A stretch of 64,000 bases of DNA. Origin: DATAAP01 sp041690495. Lineage in GTDB: Bacteria; Pseudomonadota; Alphaproteobacteria; CACIAM-22H2. Below, piece after piece: positions 1-9,984 of this stretch. Below the pieces are notes generated by a model. That model saw only the letters and a list, made by a program, of their open reading frames with translations, did no database searches and had not been told where the DNA came from. Numbering within the stretch: the stretch's first letter is position 1; each line of letters begins with the position of its first letter. The translations under genes were made by a program, and so were the position numbers. Where the stretch lies: the NCBI GenBank assembly GCA_041690495.1, contig JAWLHE010000006.1, positions 186,001 to 250,000 of the forward strand, in the 5' to 3' direction.

Positions 1-2
1 GC

Positions 3-170
3 GCCCTGATCCTGCAGCATGGCCAGGACGCGCCGACCCGCGCCGCGCGTCTTGCCGACGAGATGAAGACCGCCGGCGATACCGATGGCTTCCGCGCCTG
101 GATCCGGGTGATGCAGGCGGCGACCGAGATGCTGCGCAAAGAGCGCGAACCAGGCGAGCTGGTGCACTAG
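3..170 (+). CDS. C-terminal end of an unidentified protein (partial)
   Basis: The window opens inside a reading frame that ends at TAG 168-170, leaving 55 residues. The visible part is helical and charged, with pieces such as HGQDAPTRAARLADEM and GDTDGFRAWIRVM, and ends in ELVH. This looks like small alphaproteobacterial proteins of about 60-80 residues carrying a hG-DA...GD..G...W pattern, which have no known function. That resemblance is from memory and is weak. The start lies outside the window. The RNase P RNA begins about 50 bases downstream on the same strand. Confidence 0.5.
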   Translation, partial: ALILQHGQDAPTRAARLADEMKTAGDTDGFRAWIRVMQAATEMLRKEREPGELVH

Positions 171-219
171 CAGCATCGCGCGATTGACTCGGGGCCTCCG
201 CCCGCTTACCTAATCCTTA

Positions 220-616
<397 letters not shown>

Positions 617-829
617 TTCTGCGATTTCGGCCTAATCCCAAAGCGTATCAGTAGCTTGGCAGGAGAAACAGGGTCGGACCGTGACGGAACATACACCGAA
701 CGAAATCCTGCGTTGCAAAGAGATTCAAGGTGTTTGGCAGGAGCCGGACCGGCCATGTGGATAACCGGGTTTGGTTAACGCCGCTTAACTCGCGGACACG
801 ACACGATTTTTCGCATTTTCCCGTTGACG
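617..829. other. Intergenic region between rnpB and the mraZ operator
   Basis: I see no gene here. An imperfect hairpin (CCAAAGC near 638, GCTTGG near 654) follows the RNase P RNA and may be part of its 3' processing or termination. TTGGCAGGAG occurs twice, at 656-665 and 734-743, in each case followed within a few bases by CGGACCG. The last 60 bases become AT-richer and hold a TTAA pair and a TTGACG hexamer (824-829) that could be the -35 element of the mraZ promoter. Confidence 0.5.
775..788. promoter_or_regulatory. CtrA-like TTAA pair with a 6-base spacer
   Basis: TTAA at 775-778 and TTAA at 785-788 are separated by six bases; both are followed by C. The classical CtrA site is TTAA-N7-TTAA, so this is a near match. 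It lies about 190 bases before the mraZ start and just upstream of the MraZ boxes, where cell-cycle control of the division cluster would act. The same six-base spacing recurs at 19278-19291, after ftsZ. Function is inferred. Confidence 0.4.
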
Positions 830-869
830 CCCATAATCACCCATGATATCCCATTTTATCCCACAGACA
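830..869 (-). promoter_or_regulatory. MraZ operator: four 10-bp direct repeats
   Basis: On the plus strand CCCA begins at 830, 840, 850 and 860, an exact 10-base period. Read on the minus strand this is TGGGN-N5 repeated four times, the arrangement bound by MraZ in E. coli, where MraZ represses its own operon. A TTGACG hexamer at 824-829 lies immediately before the array, so the repeats would cover the -10 and start region. That suits repression. Here the TGGG strand is the one opposite to mraZ. Confidence 0.75.
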
Positions 870-972
870 CGCTATGCCGCATGTACGCCCGCTGGGGGAT
901 GTTGCAACCGGGGATTCCCCGACCAGCTTCAGGGGCTTAGCGGCTCAAGGGGGCGTGAGGCACGGGGCTGGG

Positions 973-1425
973 ATGAAATCTTTCCTGTCCAGCCATACGT
1001 TCAAGGTAGACCGGAAGGGACGCGTTTCCGTCCCCGCCGAGTACCGTGTCACCCTCGCTGAGCTCAATTCAGACGGCTTTCTGGCATTTCCGTCCCTCAC
1101 CGATGCCGCCATCCGCGCGTGCGCCAGCAGCGCTCTCGAGCAGATCACCGCCGCCACCGACCCGCTCTCGGTCTTCGCGCCCACGCCCCTCTCCCATGCG
1201 TTGATTTCAGTGCCGGACATCATCCGGCTGAGCTTCGACGCCGAAGGCCGGGTCCTGCTGCCGCAAGCGCTGACCGAGCATGCCGGCATCACCGATGCCG
1301 CGACCTTCGCCGGCAGGCTCCACTATTTCGAGATCTGGCAGCCCGAGCGCTTTCGCGCGCATCAGGCCGAACTGCGCGAGAAGCTGCGCAACGGCGCCGC
1401 TGCGGCGCCGGGATTCGGCGCATGA
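973..1425 (+). CDS. mraZ: Transcriptional regulator MraZ
   Basis: The 150-residue protein is an AbrB-type, ring-forming DNA-binding protein that controls the division and cell wall cluster it heads. The N-terminus MKSFLSSHTFKVDRKGRVSV is the typical first SpoVT/AbrB-like half; the second half contains the related segment IIRLSFDAEGRVLLPQAL. The reading frame is open upstream to 874, but ATG 973 fits both family length and the conserved start. Four MraZ boxes lie about 105 bases upstream, suggesting autorepression. The stop overlaps the rsmH start in an ATGA. Confidence 0.95.
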   Translation: MKSFLSSHTFKVDRKGRVSVPAEYRVTLAELNSDGFLAFPSLTDAAIRACASSALEQITAATDPLSVFAPTPLSHALISVPDIIRLSFDAEGRVLLPQALTEHAGITDAATFAGRLHYFEIWQPERFRAHQAELREKLRNGAAAAPGFGA

Positions 1426-2411
1426 AAGACAGGACCGCCATGGAAGCCGCCGACCGCCCCGCAGCCCACGTCCCGGTGATGCTGGCCGAAGTGCTGGCTG
1501 CGCTCGCGCCGCGCGACGGCGCAGTCTATGTCGACGGCACGTTCGGCGGCGGCGGCTACACCGAAGCCCTGCTCATGTCGGCGGACTGCAATGTGTGCGG
1601 GATCGACCGCGATCCCGCCGCGATCCGGGCCGGCTCGGCACTGACGACCCGCTTTCCAGGGCGACTTCAGCTCCTCAACGGCCGCTTCGGCGACATGGAG
1701 CGACTGTTGGCCGCGCGCGGTGTGACGCAAGTCGATGGCGTCGCTCTCGATCTTGGCGTTTCCTCCCCCCAGATCGACGAGCCCGCGCGCGGATTTTCTT
1801 TTCGACAGGACGGCCCGCTCGACATGCGCATGGGCGGCGAAGGCCCCAGCGCCGCCGACGTCGTCAACACGCTCGACGAGGCAGCCCTGGCCGACATCAT
1901 TTACCGCTACGGCGAGGAGCGGCATGCACGCCGCATCGCCCGCGCCATCGTCGCCGCACGCAAGGAAGCGCCGATAACCCGCACGCTCGCGCTCGCGGAG
2001 ATCGTGCGCAGGGTCGTTCGCCGCTCGCCCGACGGCATCGATCCCGCGACCCGCACCTTCCAGGCGATCCGCATCTATGTGAACGACGAGATCGGCGAGC
2101 TGCGGCGCGGCCTCGCCGCGGCCGAAAGGCTGCTCGCCCCGGGCGGCCGTCTTGCGGTGGTGTCCTTCCATTCGCTCGAGGACCGCGAGGTCAAGAGCTT
2201 CCTCAGGGCGCGCAGCGGCGGCGCCGATAGCGTATCGCGCCATCTGCCGGCGGCGCCGCACGCACGCGCGCCGAGCTTCACCATGCTGTCGCGCCGCGCG
2301 GTGCGCCCTTCGGACGAGGAGATGGGCCGCAACCCCCGCGCGCGCTCGGCCCGTCTGCGCGCCGCCGAGCGCAGCAGCGCGGCCGCGTGGCCCGCACAGG
2401 AGGCCGCATGA
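1422..2411 (+). CDS. rsmH: 16S rRNA (cytosine1402-N4)-methyltransferase RsmH
   Basis: RsmH (MraW) uses S-adenosylmethionine to methylate N4 of C1402 in the decoding centre of 16S rRNA. The 329-residue product has the family start HVPVMLAEVLAAL, the SAM-binding loop VDGTFGGGGYTEALL, the block LDLGVSSPQIDEPARGFSF and the late motif VVSFHSLEDREVK. ATG 1422 overlaps the mraZ stop (ATGA); an internal ATG at 1440 would remove only six residues. The 3' end overlaps ftsL by ATGA. In this cluster the gene accompanies peptidoglycan synthesis without taking part in it. Confidence 0.96.
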   Translation: MKDRTAMEAADRPAAHVPVMLAEVLAALAPRDGAVYVDGTFGGGGYTEALLMSADCNVCGIDRDPAAIRAGSALTTRFPGRLQLLNGRFGDMERLLAARGVTQVDGVALDLGVSSPQIDEPARGFSFRQDGPLDMRMGGEGPSAADVVNTLDEAALADIIYRYGEERHARRIARAIVAARKEAPITRTLALAEIVRRVVRRSPDGIDPATRTFQAIRIYVNDEIGELRRGLAAAERLLAPGGRLAVVSFHSLEDREVKSFLRARSGGADSVSRHLPAAPHARAPSFTMLSRRAVRPSDEEMGRNPRARSARLRAAERSSAAAWPAQEAA

Positions 2412-2839
2412 TCCGGCTGTCGAATCTCGTCTGGGTTGCGCTCGCCGTCGTGGTCGGATTCGGTCTGTTCCAGCTCAAGCATCAGGTGCAGGAGCTCGAG
2501 GACGAGATGTTCCGTCTCAACCGCGCAATCCTCGCCGAGCAGCAGGCGATCCACGTTCTGAAGGCGGAGTGGAGCTACATCAACCAGCCGCAGCGACTGC
2601 AGTCCCTCGCCTCGCGCCATCTCGATCTGCAGCCGATGAAGCCGACGCAGCTCGGCACCCTCGCCGACCTGCCGATCCGCGGCGAAGAGGCGGCACCGGC
2701 GACCGCAAAACAGCCGCAATCATCCGGGAAGAAGAAGGGGCTCGCCATCAAGCCCGCGAATCCTGCCGTGCCGCGCAGCGCAAGCACGCAGGTCGGGCCG
2801 GTGCTGGCGACGCATCCCTGGTCCAAGGAGCGACGTTGA
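2408..2839 (+). CDS. ftsL: Cell division protein FtsL
   Basis: This 143-residue bitopic membrane protein fits FtsL by position between rsmH and ftsI and by layout: a very short cytoplasmic end, one membrane segment (about residues 5-22) and a periplasmic coiled coil of heptads (HQVQELEDEMFRLNRAILAE). The segment WSYINQPQRLQSLASRHLDL is typical of proteobacterial FtsL. FtsL joins FtsB and FtsQ to activate FtsW and FtsI at the septum. The C-terminal tail is lysine- and alanine-rich and probably disordered. ATG 2408 overlaps the rsmH stop, and TGA 2837-2839 overlaps the ftsI start. Confidence 0.92.
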   Translation: MIRLSNLVWVALAVVVGFGLFQLKHQVQELEDEMFRLNRAILAEQQAIHVLKAEWSYINQPQRLQSLASRHLDLQPMKPTQLGTLADLPIRGEEAAPATAKQPQSSGKKKGLAIKPANPAVPRSASTQVGPVLATHPWSKERR

Positions 2840-4536
2840 TGGCCACGCGTCTCGGCGATCTCGTCCGTCATTTCCCGCCCCACCTGCGCATTGACGGCAC
2901 GGCCAAGCAGGCGATCGAGACGGCACGCCACCGCCTGGTGATCGCCGGCGTGCTGTTTGCGCTGGGCTTTGTCATCGTGGCGCTCCGGCTTGTCGACGTC
3001 ACGATCCTCAAGGAAGGTCACGAACCGCGGCTTGCACGGCTCCCGGCGATGGAACTCCAGACCGAGCGCGCCAACATCGTCGATCGCAACGGCGTGCTGC
3101 TCGCGACGTCGCTCGCGACCGCCTCGCTCTACGCCAATCCCAAGCTGGTGCTCGACCCCGCCGAGGCCGCGGTGAAACTCGCACGTGTCCTGCCGGACAT
3201 CGACGAGAAGGAGACGGCGTCCCGCCTCTCCGCCGAGCGCAGCTTCGTCTGGCTTCGCCGCAATCTCACGCCGCGCGAGCAGTATCTCGTCAACCGCCTC
3301 GGCATTCCCGGCCTGTTCTTCCAGCGCGAGGAGCGCCGTGTCTATCCGCATGGCCACCTCGCAGCGCACGTCGTCGGCTTCACCGACATCGACAACCGCG
3401 GCCTTGCCGGCGTCGAACAGTATTTCGACGACCGCCTGAAGCAGTCGAACGAGCCGCTTCAGCTGTCGATCGACGTCCGCGTGCAGCATCTGGTCCGCGA
3501 GGAGTTGTCCGCCGCGGTCGAGGAGTTCCGCGCCATCGGCGGCGCCGCCATGGTTCTGGACGTCGAGACCGGCGAGATGATCGCCATGGTGTCGCTCCCC
3601 GACTACGATCCGAACGCGCCGGCCCAGGCCGATCCCGAGACCCGATTCAACCGCAACACGCTGGGCGTCTACGAGCCGGGCTCGACCTTCAAGATCTTCA
3701 ACACGGCGATGGCGCTCGACTACGGCACGACGACGCTCGCCGGCGGCTACGACGCGAGCAAGCCGATCCGCGTCGCGCGCTTCACCATTACGGATTACAG
3801 GGGCCAGAACCGCTGGCTGACGGTGCCCGAGATCTTCATGCACTCGTCCAACATCGGGTCGGTGCGCATGGCTCTCGACGTCGGCCGCGACCGCCAGCGC
3901 GACTTCCTTCGCCGGTTCGGCTTTCTGAAGGCACCGTCGATCGAGCTTCCCGAGATCGGCGGCCCGCTCATCCCATCGCCCTGGCGCGAGGTCAGTACGA
4001 TGACCGTCTCCTTCGGGCACGGAATCTCGGTCACGCCGCTGCAGCTCGTCGCCGGCACGTCCGCCATCGTCAATGGCGGTCTGCTGCGCCCGGTTACGCT
4101 GCTCAGGCAGGAGGACGGCGGTCCGGCCCGGGGTGTGCGGGTCATCTCCTCGCGCACTTCGGAGCAGATGCGGCGGCTGATGCGCCTTGTCGTCGAGAAA
4201 GGCACGGCGAAGAGCTCCAACGTTCCCGGCTATGTCGTCGGCGGCAAGACCGGCACGGCCGAGAAGATCATCAACGGCCGCTACAAACGGGATTTGCGCA
4301 TCTCCTCCTTCGTCGGCGCCTTCCCGATGAACGCGCCGCGTTTCGTCGTCTACGCGATGCTCGACGAGCCCAAGGGCAATAAGGCGACGCACGGTTTTGC
4401 GACCGCCGGCTGGGTCGTGGCACCCGCGATCGGGCGCATCATCACACGGGTCGCGTCGCTCTACGGCATCGCACCGGTCGATGAAACCGCACCCGCGATT
4501 CACGAGCAGATGCTCGTCAATGTTGCGGTGCGCTGA
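2839..4536 (+). CDS. ftsI: Septal peptidoglycan transpeptidase FtsI (PBP3)
   Basis: This class B penicillin-binding protein cross-links septal peptidoglycan together with the glycosyltransferase FtsW. The 565-residue product has one N-terminal membrane segment (about 32-52), a dimerisation or pedestal domain starting with the ERANIVDRNG motif, and a transpeptidase domain. The three active-site motifs are present: STFK with the acylated serine at residue 282, SSN at 336-338, and KTGTAE starting at K470. ATG 2839 overlaps the ftsL stop as TGATG. An upstream extension of the frame lies inside rsmH and ftsL and is not translated as ftsI. Confidence 0.97.
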   Translation: MATRLGDLVRHFPPHLRIDGTAKQAIETARHRLVIAGVLFALGFVIVALRLVDVTILKEGHEPRLARLPAMELQTERANIVDRNGVLLATSLATASLYANPKLVLDPAEAAVKLARVLPDIDEKETASRLSAERSFVWLRRNLTPREQYLVNRLGIPGLFFQREERRVYPHGHLAAHVVGFTDIDNRGLAGVEQYFDDRLKQSNEPLQLSIDVRVQHLVREELSAAVEEFRAIGGAAMVLDVETGEMIAMVSLPDYDPNAPAQADPETRFNRNTLGVYEPGSTFKIFNTAMALDYGTTTLAGGYDASKPIRVARFTITDYRGQNRWLTVPEIFMHSSNIGSVRMALDVGRDRQRDFLRRFGFLKAPSIELPEIGGPLIPSPWREVSTMTVSFGHGISVTPLQLVAGTSAIVNGGLLRPVTLLRQEDGGPARGVRVISSRTSEQMRRLMRLVVEKGTAKSSNVPGYVVGGKTGTAEKIINGRYKRDLRISSFVGAFPMNAPRFVVYAMLDEPKGNKATHGFATAGWVVAPAIGRIITRVASLYGIAPVDETAPAIHEQMLVNVAVR

Positions 4537-4572
4537 GGACGGACAAAGGCGAGAGGACGTCAAGACAGGGAC

Positions 4573-6035
4573 GTGCGCGTGCGAGAACTGATCCAAGCCG
4601 ACCCGACGGTGCGGGAGCCGGCGCCGGGCGCCGATCCGGAGATCGCCGGACTGACGGCGGACTCGCGCGCCGTCCGGGCTGGCTATCTGTTCGCCGCCCT
4701 GCCCGGCACGCGCCATGACGGCAGCGCGTTCATTCCCGAGGCGGTGAGGTGCGGCGCCGTCGCCGTGCTCGGTCGGCAGGGCGTGGATGCCCCCGCCAAT
4801 GTCGTCCGGCTCGAAAGCGACAATCCCCGCCGCAGCCTCGCGCTGCTCGCCGCGCGCTTCTACGGCCGCCAGCCGCGCACCATCGCTGCCGTGACCGGCA
4901 CCAACGGCAAGACCTCGGTCGCCGCCTTCACCCGCCAGCTCTGGCTGCTGCTCGGGCATCCGGCTGCCAGCCTCGGCACGCTAGGATTGATCGCGCCGCA
5001 CGAGACCCGTGCTGGCGCGCTGACTACGGCGGATCCTGTCGCCCTGCACAAGGATCTCGCCGATCTCGCGAGCGCCGGCGTCGACCACCTGGCAATGGAA
5101 GCGTCGAGCCATGGTCTCGACCAGTTCCGCCTGGACGGCGTGCGGGTGGCCGCGGCCGCCTTCACCAATCTGACGCGCGACCACCTCGACTATCATGGCA
5201 GCATGGCCGCCTACGAGGCGGCCAAGCAGCGCCTGTTCACGGAAGTCATGCCGCAGGGCGGCGTCGCCGTGCTCAACGCCGACATTCCCGAATTCGACAG
5301 ACTGGCGGCGCTGTGCCGCCGCCGCGGCCATCGCGTCGTTTCATACGGGTGCAAGGGGCACGATATTCGGCTCGACCGGCTCGAGCCCCTGCCCGACGGG
5401 CAGCGGCTGGCCGTCACGGTCGATGGGCGACCGGCCAAGATCATGCTGCCGCTCGTCGCCGCCTTCCAGGCGATGAACGCGCTGGCGGCGCTCGGCCTCG
5501 TAATCGGTTGCGGCGCCGACGTGGAGGCCGCGATCGAGGCGCTTGCGCGCCTCGACGGCGTGCCGGGCCGCATGCAGCGCGCCGCGGTGCGCCGCAATGG
5601 TGCCGCGGTCTATGTCGACTACGCCCATACGCCCGATGCCCTCGAGACGGTGCTGACCTCGCTGCGCCCGCACGCGCTGCGCCAGCTCGTCGTCCTGTTC
5701 GGCTGTGGCGGCGACCGCGATGCCGGCAAGCGGCCGATCATGGGCGAGATCGCGCAGCGCCTGGCCGACCGCGTGATCGTCACCGACGACAATCCGCGCA
5801 GCGAGGATCCCGCCGCCATCCGCAGGCAGATCCTGGCCGCCTGCCCGCAGGCCCAGGAGATCGGCTCGCGCCGCACGGCAATCTTCAAGGCAACCGCAAG
5901 TCTGGACGCGGGCGACGTGCTCGTGCTCGCGGGCAAGGGTCACGAGCGCGGCCAGATCGTAGGCAGCACCGTTCATCCCTTCGACGACGCGGCCGTGGCC
6001 CGCGAGGCCGTCATCGCGGCGGACGGAGGTCTGCC

Positions 6036-6039
<4 letters not shown>
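4573..6039 (+). CDS. murE: UDP-MurNAc-L-Ala-D-Glu:meso-diaminopimelate ligase
   Basis: MurE adds the third amino acid of the peptidoglycan stem peptide in the cytoplasm, using ATP. The 488-residue protein has the Mur-ligase N-terminal fold, the P-loop GTNGKTS at about 109-115, and the C-terminal motif DDNPRSEDP. DNPR is the signature of ligases that use meso-diaminopimelate rather than lysine. The start is a GTG, either 4573 or 4579. AGGG at 4567-4570 is better spaced for 4579, which would shorten the protein by two residues. It lies 36 bases after ftsI and overlaps murF by ATGA. Confidence 0.96.
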
Positions 6040-7475
<1,436 letters not shown>

Positions 7476-7493
7476 GCGGGAGACTGTCAGGGC

Positions 7494-8573
7494 ATGCTCT
7501 TCAATCTGCTCGTTCCGCTGGCCGACCAGTTCACGCCGCTCAATGTCTTTCGCTACCTGACTTTCCGCTCGGGCGGGGCGGTGATCACGGCGCTGTTCCT
7601 GAGCTTTGCGCTCGGCCGGCCGGTGATCGCCTGGCTGCGCAGCAAGCAGCCCGACGTTCAGGTCCGCGAGGACACGCCGGAGCGCCATGCGCTGACCAAG
7701 AAGGGCACGCCGACCATGGGCGGCGTCCTCATTCTCCTGGCGATGCTCATTTCCACGATCCTGTGGGGCGACCTGACGAATCCCTATGTGTGGATCGTCC
7801 TGCTCGTCTGCATCGGCTTCGGAGCCGTCGGATTCGTCGACGACTACCTCAAGCTGACCAAGCGCGGCGGGATGTCAGGCCGCATGAAGCTGCTGGTGCA
7901 GAGCCTCGTCGCCTTCACCGCCGCGATCATGATCTCGTCGGTGCTGCGCGAGCCGCTCTCGACCTCTCTCGCTATGCCGTTCTTCAAGTCGGTGCTGATC
8001 GACCTCGGCTGGATGTTCGTACCCTTCGCAATGTTCGTCATGGTCGGGGCGTCGAATGCGGTCAACCTGACCGACGGCCTCGACGGCCTGGCGATCGTTC
8101 CCGTCATGATCGCGGCGGGCTGCTTCGCCCTCTTCTCGTACTTCACCGGCAACGTCGTTTTCGCCAACTACCTGCTGATCCACCACGTGCCGGGCGCGGG
8201 CGAGCTCGCCGTGATCTGCGCAGCACTGGTCGGCGCCGGCATCGGCTTCCTGTGGTTCAATGCGCCGCCTGCCATGGTCTTCATGGGAGACACCGGCTCG
8301 CTGTCGATGGGCGGCACGCTCGGCGCCATCAGCGTCATCACCAAGAACGAGATCGTGCTCGCCATCGTCGGCGGGCTGTTCGTGCTCGAGGCTGTTTCGG
8401 TCATCGTCCAGGTCGCCTCGTTCAAGCTGACCGGCAAGCGCGTCTTCCGCATGGCGCCGCTGCATCACCATTTCGAAAAGAAGGGGTGGCAGGAGCCGAC
8501 CATCGTCATCCGGTTCTGGATCATCGCCTCGATCCTGGCGCTCGCCGGGCTCTCGACCCTGAAGCTGAGGTGA
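7494..8573 (+). CDS. mraY: Phospho-MurNAc-pentapeptide transferase MraY
   Basis: MraY is the integral membrane enzyme that moves phospho-MurNAc-pentapeptide onto undecaprenyl phosphate to make lipid I. The 359-residue protein has about ten membrane segments. Family motifs on the cytoplasmic face are visible: KKGTPTMGG near 65, FVDDYLKL near 110, NLTDGLDGLAI near 190, FMGDTGSLSMGG near 263, and the histidine cluster PLHHHFEKKGW near 320. The length equals that of the E. coli enzyme (360). murD begins seven bases after the stop. Confidence 0.97.
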   Translation: MLFNLLVPLADQFTPLNVFRYLTFRSGGAVITALFLSFALGRPVIAWLRSKQPDVQVREDTPERHALTKKGTPTMGGVLILLAMLISTILWGDLTNPYVWIVLLVCIGFGAVGFVDDYLKLTKRGGMSGRMKLLVQSLVAFTAAIMISSVLREPLSTSLAMPFFKSVLIDLGWMFVPFAMFVMVGASNAVNLTDGLDGLAIVPVMIAAGCFALFSYFTGNVVFANYLLIHHVPGAGELAVICAALVGAGIGFLWFNAPPAMVFMGDTGSLSMGGTLGAISVITKNEIVLAIVGGLFVLEAVSVIVQVASFKLTGKRVFRMAPLHHHFEKKGWQEPTIVIRFWIIASILALAGLSTLKLR

Positions 8574-8580
8574 CGGCGAG

Positions 8581-9984
8581 GTGATCGACGTCTTCCCCTT
8601 TGCCGGCATCCCGGTTGCCGTGCTCGGCCTCGGCAAGACGGGCCTTGTCGCCGCGCGCGCCCTCAAGGCGAGCGGCGCCGACGTATGGGCGTGGGACGAC
8701 AGCGCCGACAGCCGCAAGGCGGCGGAATCGGAGGGCATCACCGTCGTCGATCTGCGGAGCTGCGACTGGAGCCAGCTCACCTCACTCGTAATCAGCCCCG
8801 GCATTCCGCATTCCCACCCCGCCCCGCATCCGGTCGCGGCGGCGGCCAGGGCGCACAATGTCGAGATCATCAGCGATATCGAGTTGCTCGCGCGCACGCA
8901 GCGCGAGGCGGCCTATATCGGCATCACCGGCACCAACGGAAAGTCGACCACCACGGCCCTGGTCGGCCACATCCTGCGCGAGGCCGGCCGCACAGTCGCC
9001 GTCGGCGGCAATATCGGCACCGCCGTCCTGTCGCTGCCCCCGCTCGACAGCGGCGGCATCTACGTGCTCGAGATGTCGTCCTATCAGATCGAGATCACGC
9101 ACTCGATCACCTTCGACGTCGCCGTGCTGCTGAACATCAGCCCCGATCATCTCGACCGGCATGGTGGAATGGAGGGCTATGTCGCCGCCAAGCGCCGGAT
9201 CTTCCACCGTCAGACGAAGCCGCGCACCGCCGTCATCGGCGTCGACGACGAGCATTCCGCGGCGATCTGGCAAGACCTCGTGCGCGAGGACGACCAGTAC
9301 ATCGTTCCGATCTCCTCGGCCGCGAAGCTGATCGACGGGGTCTACGCCGCCGACGGCGGCCTGTACGACGCACTCGGCGCCAAGCCGGTGCGGGTCGCAT
9401 CGCTTGCCGAGTTCCCGGCGCTGCCCGGCGCGCATAACTGGCAGAACGCCGCGGCAGCCTACGCGGCGGCACGCGCGGTCGGCATCGAGTCCGACTCGAT
9501 CGTCGCGGCGCTGAAGACCTATCCCGGCCTCGCCCACCGCCAGGAGCGGGTCGGGGAGCGCGACGGCGTGCTGTTCGTCAACGACAGCAAGGCGACGAAC
9601 GCCGATGCCGCCGAAAAGGCGCTCGGCTGCTATCAGAACATCTACTGGATCGCCGGCGGGCGAGCCAAGGAAGGCGGCATCGCCAGCCTCGCCCCCTGTT
9701 TCGGCCGCATCCGACGCGCCTACCTGATCGGCGAGGCTGCCGATTCGTTCGCCAGGACTCTTGAAGGCCACGTCCCATACGCGTTAACACGCAACCTGAA
9801 GTCAGCTGTCGAGTCGGCCTTCGCCGACGCGGTTCGCGACGGGCATGCAGGCGCGGTGGTCCTGCTCTCGCCCGCTTGCGCCTCGTTCGATCAGTTCCGT
9901 GACTTCGAGGCGCGGGGGGATGCGTTTCGCGAGTTCGTTGCGGGGTTGCAGAACATCAAAGTTGCGATGGGGCAGCGGTCATGA
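8581..9984 (+). CDS. murD: UDP-MurNAc-L-Ala:D-glutamate ligase MurD
   Basis: MurD adds D-glutamate, the second residue of the stem peptide. The 467-residue protein begins at GTG 8581 with an N-terminal Rossmann-like segment (VAVLGLGKTGLVAARAL), then the ATP loop GITGTNGKSTTTALVG, the MurD motif EMSSYQIEI near 160, NISPDHLDRHG near 182, and FVNDSKATNADA and WIAGGRAKEGG in the C-terminal domain. It overlaps ftsW by ATGA. The gene order murD-ftsW-murG matches most proteobacteria. Confidence 0.96.
   Translation: MIDVFPFAGIPVAVLGLGKTGLVAARALKASGADVWAWDDSADSRKAAESEGITVVDLRSCDWSQLTSLVISPGIPHSHPAPHPVAAAARAHNVEIISDIELLARTQREAAYIGITGTNGKSTTTALVGHILREAGRTVAVGGNIGTAVLSLPPLDSGGIYVLEMSSYQIEITHSITFDVAVLLNISPDHLDRHGGMEGYVAAKRRIFHRQTKPRTAVIGVDDEHSAAIWQDLVREDDQYIVPISSAAKLIDGVYAADGGLYDALGAKPVRVASLAEFPALPGAHNWQNAAAAYAAARAVGIESDSIVAALKTYPGLAHRQERVGERDGVLFVNDSKATNADAAEKALGCYQNIYWIAGGRAKEGGIASLAPCFGRIRRAYLIGEAADSFARTLEGHVPYALTRNLKSAVESAFADAVRDGHAGAVVLLSPACASFDQFRDFEARGDAFREFVAGLQNIKVAMGQRS

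Noticed and set aside
656..743. Direct repeat TTGGCAGGAG between rnpB and mraZ as a mobile element scar
   Set aside because: Only ten bases are shared, with no inverted ends or gene between; chance or a local duplication is enough.
2575..4959. A 794-codon minus-strand frame opposite ftsI and murE
   Set aside because: ftsI and murE motifs on the plus strand are complete; this is a GC-driven shadow.
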